DNA of 64,000 nucleotides from Paenibacillus agilis (GTDB lineage: Bacteria; Bacillota; Bacilli; Paenibacillales; Paenibacillaceae), in contig NZ_VNJK01000005.1 in the NCBI RefSeq assembly GCF_007786455.1, positions 169,550-233,549 on the forward strand, read 5' to 3'. The position numbers and the translations under genes are program-made. The notes beneath the pieces are model-generated. The model had not been told where the DNA came from and made no database searches. It worked only from the letters and a program-made list of their open reading frames with translations. Below, piece by piece: positions 34,659 through 45,706 of the stretch. How positions within the stretch are numbered: the first letter of the stretch is position 1; the number at the start of each line of letters is the position of its first letter.

Positions 34659-34758
34659 CTGTAGTACCGTTAATTCGGATGCAAGGTACTCAACATATGC
34701 TCATCTTCATTAATTAGCTTAGCGAACTGCATGTCGAACCACTTTGCACCGCTCATCT

Positions 34759-35601
34759 TTAAATACTCCAATGCGCCCAATGCTTCTGGCGTTGTTCCCA
34801 TTGATTCAACCATTCCACCGTACGCTCAAACACCACACTCCGATGCTCTCCCGACGAATACGTGTGATCGGCTTGGAACACAATCTCCTTATCGCATTGT
34901 CCATCCGTGCGCATCCAGAAAATTTTCTGGTACAAGAAACTGTAGTCCGCAGGAATGACATCATCTGATGTCCCGTGAATTAACAGTACATCACCTGCAA
35001 ACCTAGCTGCTTCTTGAAACGGCTGGTGCTTGCCAAGTGTATCAAAATATCTAGGTGTAAACGAATAGCCCGCATAATCGGTCTCGCCGCGTTTAATCGA
35101 TTCATCGTACCGTGCACGACCAATAATGTTGACAATATCATTGAACGGGTAGGCAACAGGAGACCAGAGGACAAGGCGCTTTACACGTTGGTCGCGCACC
35201 GCTGTAAGCAGGGCAACTGCTCCGCCCAGACTATGTCCGAGCAGCGTCACACGCTGTGGGTCCACATCGCCGCAGCTTAGTGCATAATCAAGCACGGCCT
35301 GAGTCTGCTCGATCATCGCATCGATACCGAGATCACCGTATGATCCTGTACTCTCTCCGCATCCTGCATAGTCAAAGCGTACGACAATATGCCCTTCACT
35401 AGCCAAACGTCGCGCAGCATTCACGAACAACCGATCGACACCGATCCGACTGCCAATAAAGCCGTGGCATATGACTGTCAAAGGTATCCGACGACTTGAA
35501 CTTTCATCTGATCGCTCCTCATAAGGTCCGCGCTTCTCTGGATAATGGATCGATGCGACGATCCGTTCCTGATTCCATTTCAAATCAACTACCCGCTCCA
35601 T
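34759..35601 (-). CDS. Alpha/beta hydrolase (serine aminopeptidase/esterase-like)
   Basis: The 280-residue cytoplasmic protein has a complete alpha/beta hydrolase core: oxyanion region VICHGFIGSRIGVDRLF, nucleophile elbow LLGHSLGGAVALL (serine near residue 116), acid in LLIHGTSDDVIPADYS and C-terminal histidine in FQADHTYSSGEHR. It resembles BAAT/feruloyl-esterase-like or YqkD-type hydrolases; the substrate is unknown. The lid inserted after the nucleophile (WSPVAYPFNDIVNIIGRARY) is characteristic of this subgroup. It is a single-gene unit with its own terminator. Confidence 0.88.
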   Translation of the reverse strand: MERVVDLKWNQERIVASIHYPEKRGPYEERSDESSSRRIPLTVICHGFIGSRIGVDRLFVNAARRLASEGHIVVRFDYAGCGESTGSYGDLGIDAMIEQTQAVLDYALSCGDVDPQRVTLLGHSLGGAVALLTAVRDQRVKRLVLWSPVAYPFNDIVNIIGRARYDESIKRGETDYAGYSFTPRYFDTLGKHQPFQEAARFAGDVLLIHGTSDDVIPADYSFLYQKIFWMRTDGQCDKEIVFQADHTYSSGEHRSVVFERTVEWLNQWEQRQKHWAHWSI

Positions 35602-35779
35602 ACGTCACACCAGCCTCCGCTTATATCATATAATTCCGATTAATTTACTTGTATTTAAGTTATTAGCATCTTATCATTTCGAATGAACGGTGTCAACAAG
35701 CATATTTCCATAAGTTAACTCCTTTACTACAACAAAGAAACTCGTCCACTTCATGAATTTAAGCACCCAAAAGGTCACT

Positions 35780-35817
35780 AAAAAAGCCGCACTTTCTTTT
35801 AAAGAAAGTACGACTTC
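35780..35817 (-). terminator. Intrinsic terminator downstream of the 35934-36365 gene
   Basis: On the minus strand AAGTCGTACTTTCTTT and AAGAAAGTGCGGCTT pair with wobbles and are followed by TTTTTT. The rest of 35602-35933 shows nothing recognisable. Confidence 0.8.
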
Positions 35818-35933
35818 TCTATATTACTATTTCAAACTTCCTCTACATCTGTCATTCCAATGCTATTCCAATTTGCATCTCATTGTATCAACCTAGGAAT
35901 ATAAAATATAAATTGGAATGTCCTATTGTCCTA

Positions 35934-36365
35934 TTAGTCATGCATCCCATAAAACCAGTTCAGCATATGCTGGGTTTCCTTTGCCCCTGCCTGCCAGCCA
36001 TCTTCCGAAGATACGTTAGATGATACGGGTTCAGCTGCACCGAACTGGGGCGCATGCTCACCAGAAGTGGATAAAGCAGCTTGTTGACCTGCACTACTGT
36101 TAAGACTGACTCCAGCTTGTTCCGAACCGCTAAGTCCTGTACCGTAGCTTATCGCAGCCGCTCCACTGGAGGCCGTTGATGCAGCATGCATGGAAGATCC
36201 TGCTGCCCCTTCCGTATCAATGCTCAACGCCTGACCAGGTTCATTTTGCAAGAAGGACTTATAATGAACTGCCTCATCGGAACCTCGCAAGTTTTCTTCT
36301 GATAAAAATTGCTGAGTTAACGCCCAGCCATCTTGATCGTAGTTGTCATGTCCATCATTCATCAT
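35934..36365 (-). CDS. Hypothetical low-complexity protein
   Basis: The 143-residue product has GGAGG 9 bases before its ATG and a terminator after it, so it is probably real. The start (MMNDGHDNYDQDGWALTQQF then LSEENLRGSDEAVHYKSFL) and the end (WQAGAKETQHMLNWFYGMHD) look structured; the middle 80 residues are Ala/Ser/Gly-rich and probably disordered. No signal peptide, membrane helix or family was recognised. The disordered middle resembles small spore or coat proteins of this genus, but that is only an impression. Confidence 0.6.
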   Translation of the reverse strand: MMNDGHDNYDQDGWALTQQFLSEENLRGSDEAVHYKSFLQNEPGQALSIDTEGAAGSSMHAASTASSGAAAISYGTGLSGSEQAGVSLNSSAGQQAALSTSGEHAPQFGAAEPVSSNVSSEDGWQAGAKETQHMLNWFYGMHD

Positions 36366-36564
36366 ACGAAGTTCCCTCCATTTTTACACTTTTGCACGAA
36401 TACATCACATGGTTCAAGGATATGATGTTAAACCAAGTTATGCGTGTGCCCGTCGTTAGATTAGGCTTAGTATGAGATGGTTATGCTGCAGCTATTCGTC
36501 TTTATGCTCAAGAAATGGAGAAGTTTTTCGCGCACTGACACAAAATCGCCACAAGCCACAAAGC

Positions 36565-36617
36565 AAAAGAAGCTGTCTCCCTCATGCCAAAATGGCAATA
36601 GAGAGAAACAACTTCTC
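36565..36617 (-). terminator. Terminator at the end of the pur operon
   Basis: On the minus strand AGAAGTTGTTTCTC and GGGAGACAGCTTCT pair imperfectly around an inner perfect hairpin TGCCA / TGGCA, followed by TTTTGCTTTG. It lies just past the purD stop. Confidence 0.75.
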
Positions 36618-36624
36618 GTTTAAT

Positions 36625-37908
36625 TTACCCAATAACAACACCGTTTAGCGATTTTTCGGCAATATCTTTCCGATACTGCATACCTTGGAATGATACTGCT
36701 TGGACTGCCTTATAAGCAGCTTGCTGTGCTGCACGGACATCTCCACCGCGTCCTACAATACCAAGTACACGGCCGCCATTCGTCACAACTTGGCCTTCCC
36801 CATTACGTTTCGTACCAGCATGAAAGACAAGTGCATGTTGAGCCGCTGCCTCTAATCCAGTAATGACGTCGCCCTTGCGCGGTGTATTTGGATAGCCCTC
36901 TGCAGCTATAATTACACATACAGCAGCTTCTTGATCCCATTCCAACTCGACTTGCTCTAACGTTCCATCGACAACCGCATTAAACACGCTCAACAAGTCC
37001 GTTTTCAAGCGCGGCAGCACAACCTGTGTCTCTGGATCTCCGAAGCGAGCGTTGAACTCCACAACCTTCGGCTTGCCTTGCGGCGTAATCATAAGACCTG
37101 CGAATAATATTCCTTTGAAAGGACGACCTTCCGCAACCATCGCCTTAGCGGTTGGCTCAATAATCGTACGAATCGCTTCTTCTACAATGCTGTCTGAAAT
37201 ATGTGGCAAAGGGCTGTACGTCCCCATACCACCTGTATTAGGTCCACGATCACCATCGAATATCGGTTTATGATCCTGCGCAGGCACGCAAGCGCGTACC
37301 GTTTCGCCATCAACGAATGCCAAAATCGACATTTCCTGTCCCTGCATGAATTCCTCGATAACGATTCGACTGCCAGATGCACCGAATTTTCCGTCGATCA
37401 TCATATCTTGCAAAGTTTGCTCTGCCTCTGACATCGTTTGTGCGATGATGACCCCTTTACCAGCAGCTAGCCCATCTGCTTTGATGACAATCGGCAATGC
37501 TTGTTGCCGTACATAAGCCAATGCGGTATCTACATCGTCAAACGTTTCATAAGCGGCTGTCGGGATCTCATATTTGCGAAGCAAATGCTTCATAAACACT
37601 TTGCTGCCCTCGATTTCTGCTGCTGCTTTATTCGGCCCGAACACGCGCAGGCCATGACTTTCCAATACGTCCGTTATTCCTGCAGCTAACGGATCATCTG
37701 GCCCAACAACGACTAGCTCGACTCCGGTTTCCAGTGCATATTCCGCTATTCCATCAAAGTCGCTCACTGCAATGTCCACGCACTCAGCCATCTCTGCGAT
37801 GCCTGCATTGCCAGGCGCACAGATAACTTCTCTAACTTGATCGCTTTGCAGCAAAGACCATACTAATGTATGTTCACGTCCCCCGCTGCCGATAACCAAT
37901 ACTCTCAC
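36625..37908 (-). CDS. purD: Phosphoribosylamine-glycine ligase (GARS)
   Basis: The 427-residue ATP-grasp enzyme makes GAR from phosphoribosylamine and glycine, the second step of IMP synthesis. It begins VRVLVIGSGGREHTLVWSLL, has the ATP-grasp core (IPTAAYETFDDVDTALAYV, VIKADGLAAGKGVIIA, GPNTGGMGTYSPLP) and the GARS signature RFGDPETQVVLPRL. GTG 37908 is the start: GGAGG lies 7 bases upstream and the length is standard, whereas the open frame extends to 38040 inside purH. It is the last gene of the second pur transcript and follows purH by 52 bases. Confidence 0.96.
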   Translation of the reverse strand: MRVLVIGSGGREHTLVWSLLQSDQVREVICAPGNAGIAEMAECVDIAVSDFDGIAEYALETGVELVVVGPDDPLAAGITDVLESHGLRVFGPNKAAAEIEGSKVFMKHLLRKYEIPTAAYETFDDVDTALAYVRQQALPIVIKADGLAAGKGVIIAQTMSEAEQTLQDMMIDGKFGASGSRIVIEEFMQGQEMSILAFVDGETVRACVPAQDHKPIFDGDRGPNTGGMGTYSPLPHISDSIVEEAIRTIIEPTAKAMVAEGRPFKGILFAGLMITPQGKPKVVEFNARFGDPETQVVLPRLKTDLLSVFNAVVDGTLEQVELEWDQEAAVCVIIAAEGYPNTPRKGDVITGLEAAAQHALVFHAGTKRNGEGQVVTNGGRVLGIVGRGGDVRAAQQAAYKAVQAVSFQGMQYRKDIAEKSLNGVVIG

Positions 37909-37960
37909 GTCGACACCTCCGACTTTAATTAAGCCTTTAATTGAACCGTTATTCGATCCA

Positions 37961-39508
37961 TTAATGTTTGAAATGACGTACGCCCGTAAATACCATTGCC
38001 ACTCCGTAGTCATTCGCCACTTGGATGGACTCTTCATCACGAATAGAGCCGCCAGGTTGAATTACCGCTGTAATGCCTGCTTTCGCAGCCAACTCAAGTG
38101 TGTCTCCCATCGGGAAAAAGGCATCAGAAGCAAGGATTGCGCCGCGGGCCTTCTCTCCCGCCTGTTCAATCGCAATTTTTGCAGCGCCAACACGGTTCAT
38201 TTGACCTGCACCAATTCCAACCGTCATACCATCCTTCACGATTACAATTGCATTAGATTTCACGTGCTTAACTACATTCCAGCCAAATTGCAACTGCTCC
38301 AGCTCAGACTCTGTTGCTTCACGACCCGAAACGGTTTGCAGCTTGTCAGCTTGCAGCGTATGAACATCTGTTTCTTGAACAAGCAACCCACCTGCAATGG
38401 AAGTATACTGCCAAGCTGCACGACGCGTCTCTGGCGATGGTTGTACACCCGTACGAAGTAAGCGTAGATTTTTTTTCTGCTTCAATATATCAAGTGCCTC
38501 TGTTGTAAAATCAGGGGCAATTACGATCTCAAGGAATATTTCATTAAGCATCTGTGCCGTATCACTATCGATAGGGCGATTCGCTGCCACAATGCCACCG
38601 AAGATCGAAGTAGAATCGGACTCATACGCTTTGCGATAAGCCTCATAAATGCTAGTGCCGATGCCGACTCCGCACGGATTCATATGCTTAACAGCCGCAA
38701 CAGCTGGGCCTTCAAATTCACCCACAATTGCAATCGCCGCGTTCGCATCTTGAATATTATTGTAGGACAATTCTTTACCATGAAGCTGTTCAGCTGTTGG
38801 CAGCGTACCACGCTCTGCTAATGGGGCACGATAAAAAGCTGCCTGCTGATGCGGGTTCTCTCCATAGCGAAGTGATTGAGATTTCTCATAAGTTACCGTT
38901 AGACGTTCCGGGAATGTCTCGCCTACTTGTTCTGTTAAATAGCCCGCGATGAGCGCGTCATACGAAGCTGTATGACGGAATACCTTCGCCGCCAAGCGCT
39001 TGCGTGTTTCAAGCGTTGTGTCGCCGCCTGCTTGAAGCTCACTAATGACTTGGCCATAATCTGCCGCATCCACCACGACCGTTACGAAGGCATGGTTCTT
39101 TGCCGCAGAGCGAAGCATCGTTGGACCGCCAATATCGATGTTCTCGATCGCATCTTCATACGTTACATCTGGTTTCTCAATCGTTTCTTGAAAAGGATAC
39201 AAATTCACGACGACAAGGTCGATATAAGAAAGCCCCAGTTCCTGCATTTGCGCCTGATGCTCAGCATTGTCGCGCACCGCAAGCAATCCACTGTGTACCG
39301 CAGGATGCAGCGTCTTTACTCGCCCATCCATAATTTCAGGGAAGCCTGTCACTTCTGAAATGCCGATAACAGGTACTTGAGACTGCTCCAGCAACGTTTT
39401 TGTGCCGCCTGTCGAAATAATTTCTACACCTGCATCTGCCAACGCACGCGCAAACTCTACCACACCAGATTTATCTGATACACTTATAAGCGCTCTCTTA
39501 ATCGACAT
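37961..39508 (-). CDS. purH: Bifunctional AICAR formyltransferase / IMP cyclohydrolase
   Basis: The 515-residue enzyme performs the last two steps to IMP. The N-terminal IMP cyclohydrolase (MGS-like) domain covers about 1-195 (KRALISVSDKSGVVEFARAL, GGTKTLLE, IGGPTMLRSAAKNH), followed by the formyltransferase domain with LRYGENPHQQAAFYR, AAVKHMNPCGVGIG, KSNAIVIVKDGMTVGIGAGQ and SDAFFPMGDTLELAAKAGIT. GGAGGAGAG precedes the ATG. It is separated from purN by 204 bases containing only a weak hairpin. Confidence 0.97.
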   Translation of the reverse strand: MSIKRALISVSDKSGVVEFARALADAGVEIISTGGTKTLLEQSQVPVIGISEVTGFPEIMDGRVKTLHPAVHSGLLAVRDNAEHQAQMQELGLSYIDLVVVNLYPFQETIEKPDVTYEDAIENIDIGGPTMLRSAAKNHAFVTVVVDAADYGQVISELQAGGDTTLETRKRLAAKVFRHTASYDALIAGYLTEQVGETFPERLTVTYEKSQSLRYGENPHQQAAFYRAPLAERGTLPTAEQLHGKELSYNNIQDANAAIAIVGEFEGPAVAAVKHMNPCGVGIGTSIYEAYRKAYESDSTSIFGGIVAANRPIDSDTAQMLNEIFLEIVIAPDFTTEALDILKQKKNLRLLRTGVQPSPETRRAAWQYTSIAGGLLVQETDVHTLQADKLQTVSGREATESELEQLQFGWNVVKHVKSNAIVIVKDGMTVGIGAGQMNRVGAAKIAIEQAGEKARGAILASDAFFPMGDTLELAAKAGITAVIQPGGSIRDEESIQVANDYGVAMVFTGVRHFKH

Positions 39509-39630
39509 TACTTTCTCTCCTCCATGATAAATATAGATTGAGATTTTCTATCATTTTACATGTCATATCCCTTAACATGCTATATCTACTTCTAGTAACT
39601 AAAATTATTTCTATATGAATCTCTCTCTTG

Positions 39631-39660
39631 AAAATAGCAATCGGCAGTTCGATAGCTTTT
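39631..39660 (-). other. Weak hairpin between purN and purH
   Basis: On the minus strand AGCTATCG and CGATTGCT pair with one mismatch and are followed by ATTTTC. It may act as a partial terminator or processing site between purN and purH; nothing else is seen in 39509-39712. Confidence 0.3.
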
Positions 39661-39712
39661 AAGTTTCTGGTTTCTATTCCCCAAATCTATAAGCTGCATC
39701 GCCGCTAAACGA

Positions 39713-40450
39713 CTACAATCTACTAGGACTCAATTTCCCCGCCACTACGTCAGCTACCGCAGCCGGATAAAGTTCATGCTCAGCAGCATGAATGCGAGCA
39801 GCTAGCGTCTCTTCCGTATCATTCTTCTCCACGAGGACAACCCGCTGCGCCAAAACCTGCCCTGTGTCCACCCCTTCATCGACGAGATGTACGGTAACCC
39901 CTGTCACACATACCCCATAGTCAAGCGCCTGCTTCACCGCATTCAATCCTGGAAATGCAGGCAGCAGAGAAGGATGAATATTGAGCATTCGGCCGCCGTA
40001 AGCACTCAGCAGCACAGGTGTTACAAGACGCATGTACCCAGCCAGCACAATCCAATCAATCCGCTCTTCGCGCAGCTTCAGTAATACATCTTCCTCATAC
40101 TGTTCTCGACTCAAATAAGACTTGGGTGTAAAGCATGCCACAGGTACCCCCGCAGCCTCGGCACGCTTCACAACATAAGCTTGCGGCTTATCGCATACGA
40201 GCAGCACAATATCGCCCTCATATTGAGCTGGCCCCGCTTGAAATGCATCAACAAGAGCTTGAAAGTTAGAACCAGTTCCAGATGCAAACACTGCAATTCT
40301 CGGACGACGTTCCGTGCTCTTCCCTTGTTCAACATGATGATCGCGCGGTTCCCCACGTTTCTCATCTTGTACCGTTCCGTTTACAACTCCAACTTGACCC
40401 GTACCGTTCTTATCCGCCCCATTCACACCTTGCAACCCCTGTAAACTCAT
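39713..40450 (-). CDS. purN: Phosphoribosylglycinamide formyltransferase with N-terminal extension
   Basis: The catalytic part (from about residue 49, [20 protein letters not shown]) is a normal 10-formyl-THF-dependent GAR transformylase with [18 protein letters not shown] (catalytic His in HPS), [16 protein letters not shown] and [15 protein letters not shown] C-terminal helix ([18 protein letters not shown]). The first 48 residues are a hydrophilic, Gly/Asn/Glu-rich extension absent from ordinary PurN (about 190-205 residues). The ATG overlaps the purM stop by 4 bases, so coupled translation supports this start and thus the extension. Confidence 0.95.
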   Translation of the reverse strand: MSLQGLQGVNGADKNGTGQVGVVNGTVQDEKRGEPRDHHVEQGKSTERRPRIAVFASGTGSNFQALVDAFQAGPAQYEGDIVLLVCDKPQAYVVKRAEAAGVPVACFTPKSYLSREQYEEDVLLKLREERIDWIVLAGYMRLVTPVLLSAYGGRMLNIHPSLLPAFPGLNAVKQALDYGVCVTGVTVHLVDEGVDTGQVLAQRVVLVEKNDTEETLAARIHAAEHELYPAAVADVVAGKLSPSRL

Positions 40451-41493
40451 AGTCCTAATTCAGGAATACGAACTTTTCGTGCACCTTCCCGTACTGTGCC
40501 GATCCGATACACCGCTTCTCCGCTCGCTTCCAACAGCTCCATTGCTTGTGCAGCGTCTGACTCCGCTACGACAACAACCATGCCGATACCCATATTGAAC
40601 GTCATATACAATTCTTCCGCTGTTAAGCTGCCCTCACGCTCTAACAACTGGAATATCGGATGTATAGGCCATGAACCTGCTTCGATCTCAACATCAACAT
40701 GTTCAGGCAGTACACGCGGGATATTTTCCAAGAAACCTCCCCCGGTAATATGCGCCAACCCTTTCACTTTGACATGCTCCATAAGTTTCAAAAGCGGCTT
40801 TACATAGATACGAGTCGGTGTCAGCAATACTTCCCCCAACGTCTGCTCTGTATCAAGCTCTAGCATAACGGCCTTCAGCGAGTAGCCTGCTTGTTCCAAA
40901 AGCAGTTTACGCACGAGTGAGTACCCATTGCTGTGCAATCCGCTGGAGGAGAGTCCAAGCACGACATCACCAGCTTGAATATTAGCGCCTGTAATGACAT
41001 TTTTCTTGTCTACAACTCCGACACTGAAACCGGCAATGTCATACTCCTCAGCACCGTACATCCCGGGCATCTCTGCTGTCTCTCCGCCAATCAGCGAGCA
41101 TCCTGCTTGCGCACAGCCTTCCGCTATACCGCTCACAATACTCTCGATCTTCGCTGGCTCTACTTTGCCGCAAGCAAGATAATCAAGGAAGAAAAGCGGC
41201 TCTGCCCCCTGCACGACGATATCATTTACACACATCGCGACCGCATCAATTCCAATCGTATCGTGCTTATCTGCTGCAAATGCCAGCATCAGCTTCGTCC
41301 CAACTCCATCGGTACCAGAGACGAGCACTGGCTCTTCGTATTGCTTCGCATTCAGTTGAAACAATGCACCAAAACCACCCACGTCCGTCAATACTTCTGG
41401 TCGGAACGTACGGCGAACATGTTTCTTCATGCGTTCAACTGCTTCATTGCCAGCTGCTATATCAACCCCTGCTTGCTTGTATGCTTCAGACAT
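40447..41493 (-). CDS. purM: Phosphoribosylformylglycinamidine cyclo-ligase (AIRS)
   Basis: The 348-residue enzyme closes the imidazole ring to give AIR. Family marks are [20 protein letters not shown] at the start, [48 protein letters not shown] and [23 protein letters not shown] 41493 is chosen (GGAG 7 bases upstream); the open frame reaches 41550. It is separated from purF by a 341-base stretch that carries a nested inverted repeat (41565-41676) and is coupled to purN by a 4-base overlap. Confidence 0.97.
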   Translation of the reverse strand: MSEAYKQAGVDIAAGNEAVERMKKHVRRTFRPEVLTDVGGFGALFQLNAKQYEEPVLVSGTDGVGTKLMLAFAADKHDTIGIDAVAMCVNDIVVQGAEPLFFLDYLACGKVEPAKIESIVSGIAEGCAQAGCSLIGGETAEMPGMYGAEEYDIAGFSVGVVDKKNVITGANIQAGDVVLGLSSSGLHSNGYSLVRKLLLEQAGYSLKAVMLELDTEQTLGEVLLTPTRIYVKPLLKLMEHVKVKGLAHITGGGFLENIPRVLPEHVDVEIEAGSWPIHPIFQLLEREGSLTAEELYMTFNMGIGMVVVVAESDAAQAMELLEASGEAVYRIGTVREGARKVRIPELGL

Positions 41494-41564
41494 GGTTTCT
41501 CTCCTCTTCATGAGTACAAAAATATAAGTACAAAGATATAAACCTTTCATTTGCTCATCGTTGT

Positions 41565-41676
41565 GGGGCAGATCTTATTTCCGCGCTGTTGTAGTCGAGT
41601 TTTTCGATGACAAGTTCTAGGGTTAGAACTCGACTACAAAGGCGACCACTGACGTTTCTGGATAAGATTCTGCCCC
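41565..41676. repeat. Nested inverted repeat (structured element A) between purF and purM
   Basis: An outer stem GGGGCAGATCTTATTTCC (41565-41582) pairs with GGATAAGATTCTGCCCC (41660-41676), and inside it a perfect 13-bp stem TTGTAGTCGAGTT (41589-41601) pairs with AACTCGACTACAA (41627-41639). A further 6-bp hairpin GTTCTA / TAGAAC sits in the loop. There is no T run, so it is not a standard terminator. A homologous element with compensatory changes lies at 56264-56376. The rest of 41494-41834 shows nothing recognisable. Confidence 0.85.
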
Positions 41677-41834
41677 TTTTCGTTATGCAATTGAACTTAC
41701 AAGTTCAATTATTTGAAATCGTTCAAATCTACTTGGATTGCAGTTCCTTATAGCTAACGATTTACACGCTTTAACTTCATAATAAGGCCCACCGCGCCTC
41801 GCCACTTGCTGCGTAATCATCTCAACCGCAATGG

Positions 41835-43427
41835 TTAGCACCCGCAACTAGTCATATTTGCTGATACACCAATTGGCGTTGGATATTCCTTATCGAAGCA
41901 AGCAAGGCACAATCCGCCACTAGCCTCTTTAGTAAATGCACCACCGATTGCTTCGATCATGCCCGGCTGGGACAAAAATGCCAGCGAGTCCGCCCCCGTC
42001 ATTTCGCATATTTGCTCCACCGTGTGCGTAGATGCGATAAGATCGTCGCTTGTCGGTGTATCTATACCGTAGAAGCAAGGATTTTTGAACGGAGGCGATG
42101 CGATCCGTAAATGAACTTCTTTGGCGCCTGCATCCCGCAGCATTTTCACAATGCGGCGAGATGTCGTCCCTCGTACGATCGAGTCGTCGATTAATACGAC
42201 TCGTTTGCCCTCTACGACGCTGCGCACGGCGCTCAGCTTCATTTTCACACCTTGCTCACGAAGCTCTTGACTCGGTTGAATGAAGGTTCGACCGCTATAT
42301 TTATTTTTGATCATACCCATCTCATAAGGAATTCCAGCCTTCTCCGCATAGCCGATAGCCGCAGATATGCTTGAATCCGGTACTCCAGATACAAGATCAG
42401 CCTCGACAGGAAACTCCTCTGCCAATCGCATCCCCATACGCTTCCGTGCCGTATGCAAGTTAACATCGTACAGCTGGCTGTCAGGGCGAGAGAAATAAAT
42501 GAATTCCATCGAGCACAATGCCCGCTTCGCTACAGGTGCAAACCGCTCCGAACGATAGCCCATAGCATCGAAGACGAGCATTTCGCCTGGCTCCACTGCA
42601 CGAACAAAGTCCGCTCCGATCGTATCCAAAGCGCAAGATTCGGATGAAAAAACCCATGCATCTCCGAGACGACCCATCACGATCGGGCGAAGCCCATACG
42701 TATCTGAAGCAACGAGCAATTTATCATTCGTCAAAATTAAGAAAGCAAATCCGCCTACCAGTTGACGCAGTGCATCTTTGGCCGCTGTAACGAAGTCCGA
42801 CTCCGAGCGAGCGATAAGATGTGCGATAACCTCTGTATCACTTGTCGTCTGAAAGATCGAACCCTTCTGCTCCAATTCACGGCGAAGCATGGGGGCATTT
42901 ACAATATTCCCATTCGTCGCCACAGCCAGATCGCCGTCACGTGTCTTGAATACGAGTGGCTGTGCATTGGCAAGTCGGCTATCGCCAGATGTGGAGTACC
43001 GCACATGCCCGATAGCACGATCACCCTCCAAGCTAGCAAGGCGATCTTTATCGAACACTTCTTTTACGAGCCCCATTCCGCGGTGATAGCGGAACGTATG
43101 ACCATCAGACGTACAGATCCCTGCGCTCTCTTCTCCTCGATGCTGCAGCGTATGAAGTCCGTAATACGTAAGCGAAGCAGCATCCTCATAACCAAATACA
43201 CCGAATACGCCACACTCTTCACGCAGGCGATCAAATGGACCATCCTGACCGCCGCCTTCATTAAAGTATGATCCGTTCGCTTCCATTTGAGCAAAGCCAT
43301 ATGCGCTTTCTATCTCAGATGCAGCAAAAAGCTGCTGCTCGCTTACCTGACTCTGATTGTGAATATGACTCCCATCCATCCGGACTTCCTTTCCGTCTGA
43401 CTGCTGGCGAATTATCGCATCAGACAT
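41835..43427 (-). CDS. purF: Amidophosphoribosyltransferase with long N-terminal propeptide
   Basis: PurF commits PRPP to purine synthesis. The glutaminase starts at ECGVFGVFG (catalytic cysteine at about residue 72 from ATG 43427), with the [16 protein letters not shown] motif ([13 protein letters not shown]). The transferase part has [20 protein letters not shown], the PRPP loop. Cysteines in [16 protein letters not shown] and GGLCLACFD fit the 4Fe-4S class regulated by nucleotides and oxygen. The catalytic cysteine must be freed by removing a propeptide, usually about 10 residues; here it is about 71. The start overlaps the end of purL by 16 bases; AAGGA lies 9 bases upstream. A later internal start is possible but has no good ribosome site. 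Confidence 0.95.
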   Translation of the reverse strand: MSDAIIRQQSDGKEVRMDGSHIHNQSQVSEQQLFAASEIESAYGFAQMEANGSYFNEGGGQDGPFDRLREECGVFGVFGYEDAASLTYYGLHTLQHRGEESAGICTSDGHTFRYHRGMGLVKEVFDKDRLASLEGDRAIGHVRYSTSGDSRLANAQPLVFKTRDGDLAVATNGNIVNAPMLRRELEQKGSIFQTTSDTEVIAHLIARSESDFVTAAKDALRQLVGGFAFLILTNDKLLVASDTYGLRPIVMGRLGDAWVFSSESCALDTIGADFVRAVEPGEMLVFDAMGYRSERFAPVAKRALCSMEFIYFSRPDSQLYDVNLHTARKRMGMRLAEEFPVEADLVSGVPDSSISAAIGYAEKAGIPYEMGMIKNKYSGRTFIQPSQELREQGVKMKLSAVRSVVEGKRVVLIDDSIVRGTTSRRIVKMLRDAGAKEVHLRIASPPFKNPCFYGIDTPTSDDLIASTHTVEQICEMTGADSLAFLSQPGMIEAIGGAFTKEASGGLCLACFDKEYPTPIGVSANMTSCGC

Positions 43428-45706
43428 GGGATTCCATCCTTCCATGTACGCTCCGCTTCTTCACGCGTTACATCAATTGCAGATACACCGTTTACCTTCA
43501 ATTGAATACGTTCTCCACCAACAACACCAAGCTGCTGAACCGGCACTTCGTATTTCGCACATACAGCTCTAACCGTTTCAACATGTGCTGGACGAAGCGA
43601 CAGCAATACACGCGATTGGGATTCGCTAAATAAGACAATATCTGCACGTAAACCTTCTACCATTGCATCGCCAGTAGCACCAATACGACCACTAATACAA
43701 CATTCTGCATAAGCTGCTGCCAAGCCACCCTCTGACAAGTCATGCGCCGATTGAATGTATCCTTGTTGAATAGATTCCAGCACTGCACGCTGCAAGCGGC
43801 TCTCTACATCAAGGTCGATAGCAGGAGGGCGACCTTCTGTCACACCATGCATAACGAGTTGGAACTCGCTGCCGCCAAGCTCCGCTTTCGTTGCGCCTAG
43901 CAGCAAGACGATATCTCCTTCCTGCTTGAAACCTTGTGTCGTAATATGATCGACATCATGTACGAGACCAACCATGCCAACTACAGGAGTTGGATAGATA
44001 GCACCTTTAGCATTTTCGTTATACAAGCTGACATTACCGCCGATAACAGGTGTTTGCAGATGACTGCAAGCTTCTGCCATACCATCTACAGATTGCTGCA
44101 TTTGCCAGAAGTTATCTGGCTTCTCCGGGCTTCCGAAGTTCAAGTTATCTGTAATCGCAAGCGGTTCTGCACCCGAGCAAACGATGTTGCGTGCTGCTTC
44201 TGCCACTGCGATCTTTCCGCCTACATTTGGATCAAGATATACATAACGTCCGTTGCAGTCCGTTGTCATGGCTAGCGCTTTACGCGTGCCGCGAACGAGT
44301 ACAACCGCTGCATCCGAACCAGGTGATACCGATGTATTTGTACCAACCATATGATCGTACTGGCTGTATACCCACTCCTTGCTCGCCACCGTTGGCGATC
44401 CAAGTACGCGAAGCAATGCATCATTCAAGTCAGCAGCAGCTGGATAGCTCGTTGTATCTACTAATGCATTAGCCTGATAATAAACAGGTTCTGTTGCTGG
44501 CTTATCGTAAACAGGACAATCATCGACCAAGCCTTTAACTGGCATATCCGCCACAACTTCTCCGTCAAATACAAGACGCAAACGTCCATCATCCGTTACA
44601 CGGCCTACTTTGCGGCAAATGACACCCCAACGATTGAATATCTCCATCGCAATTGGTTCATTTCCCTCTTCGATGACAAACAACATCCGTTCTTGTGATT
44701 CAGAAAGCATCATCTCATATGGAGTCATACCGCGCTCGCGCTGCGGAACTTCATCTAAGTTCAACTCAAGACCATTGCCCGCCTTGCTCGCCATCTCCGC
44801 ACTGGAGCAAGTAAGCCCCGCTGCACCCATATCTTGAATACCGATGACGATTCCTGACTTAATGAGCTCTAGACAAGATTCCATCACGAGCTTTTCCATG
44901 AATGGATCTCCAACCTGAACTGCAGGGCGCTTTGCCTCAGACTCCTCTGTCAGCTCTTCCGAAGCAAAAGTAGCACCGTGAATACCGTCGCGTCCTGTTG
45001 GCGGGCCAACATAATAAACAGGGTTGCCGATTCCTTTTGCTACACCGCTCTGAATGTCTTTATGATCGATAAGTCCAACGCACATTGCGTTCACCAGCGG
45101 ATTGCCTTCGTAACTTGCATCAAACATCACTTCGCCGCCAACCGTTGGAATGCCCATACAGTTGCCATAGCCTGCGATACCTTCCACTACATGCTCAAAC
45201 AAGTAACGAACACGATCATCGCTAAGCTGACCGAAACGCAAAGAGTTCAACAATGCAACAGGGCGGGCCCCCATCGAGAAGATGTCACGCAAAATACCGC
45301 CTACACCAGTCGCAGCCCCTTGAAAAGGCTCGATAGCGGATGGATGGTTGTGGCTTTCTATTTTGAAGCACACCGCTTGCCCATCACCGATATCAACGAT
45401 GCCTGCACCTTCTCCTGGACCAACCAATACGCGCTCACCTGTTGTTGGAAACCGTCTTAACAAAGGTTTGGAGTTCTTGTATGCACAATGCTCCGACCAC
45501 ATAACGCTGAATACACCAATCTCGGTATAGTTCGGCTTGCGGCCGCCGAGCAAGTTGCAAATAATCTCATACTCACTGTCCGATACACCCATCGTGGCAT
45601 AGATGCGTTCCTCTGCTATCTGCTCCGGGGTTGGCTCTTTTGCTATGACGGCCTTTGCCATCTCCATCGATTGTTGCTCCGCTTTTGTCTTAGCCAACGA
45701 TTGCAT
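43412..45706 (-). CDS. purL: Phosphoribosylformylglycinamidine synthase subunit PurL
   Basis: The 764-residue synthetase subunit works with PurS and PurQ to make FGAM from FGAR. It has the small-PurL layout without a fused glutaminase: [20 protein letters not shown] at the N-terminus, [20 protein letters not shown] with the catalytic His, [20 protein letters not shown] in the middle, and GGNVSLYNE and [14 protein letters not shown] in the second half. GGAGG lies 7 bases before ATG 45706, which overlaps the end of purQ by 17 bases. Confidence 0.97.
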   Translation of the reverse strand: MQSLAKTKAEQQSMEMAKAVIAKEPTPEQIAEERIYATMGVSDSEYEIICNLLGGRKPNYTEIGVFSVMWSEHCAYKNSKPLLRRFPTTGERVLVGPGEGAGIVDIGDGQAVCFKIESHNHPSAIEPFQGAATGVGGILRDIFSMGARPVALLNSLRFGQLSDDRVRYLFEHVVEGIAGYGNCMGIPTVGGEVMFDASYEGNPLVNAMCVGLIDHKDIQSGVAKGIGNPVYYVGPPTGRDGIHGATFASEELTEESEAKRPAVQVGDPFMEKLVMESCLELIKSGIVIGIQDMGAAGLTCSSAEMASKAGNGLELNLDEVPQRERGMTPYEMMLSESQERMLFVIEEGNEPIAMEIFNRWGVICRKVGRVTDDGRLRLVFDGEVVADMPVKGLVDDCPVYDKPATEPVYYQANALVDTTSYPAAADLNDALLRVLGSPTVASKEWVYSQYDHMVGTNTSVSPGSDAAVVLVRGTRKALAMTTDCNGRYVYLDPNVGGKIAVAEAARNIVCSGAEPLAITDNLNFGSPEKPDNFWQMQQSVDGMAEACSHLQTPVIGGNVSLYNENAKGAIYPTPVVGMVGLVHDVDHITTQGFKQEGDIVLLLGATKAELGGSEFQLVMHGVTEGRPPAIDLDVESRLQRAVLESIQQGYIQSAHDLSEGGLAAAYAECCISGRIGATGDAMVEGLRADIVLFSESQSRVLLSLRPAHVETVRAVCAKYEVPVQQLGVVGGERIQLKVNGVSAIDVTREEAERTWKDGIPCLMR

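Noticed and set aside
34731..34968. Two overlapping plus-strand frames near the hydrolase 3' end
   Set aside because: They lie inside the hydrolase coding region on the opposite strand and are mutually out of frame.
41565..41676. Element A considered as an intrinsic terminator of purF
   Set aside because: No T run follows the stem on either strand, and the homologous element B likewise lacks one.
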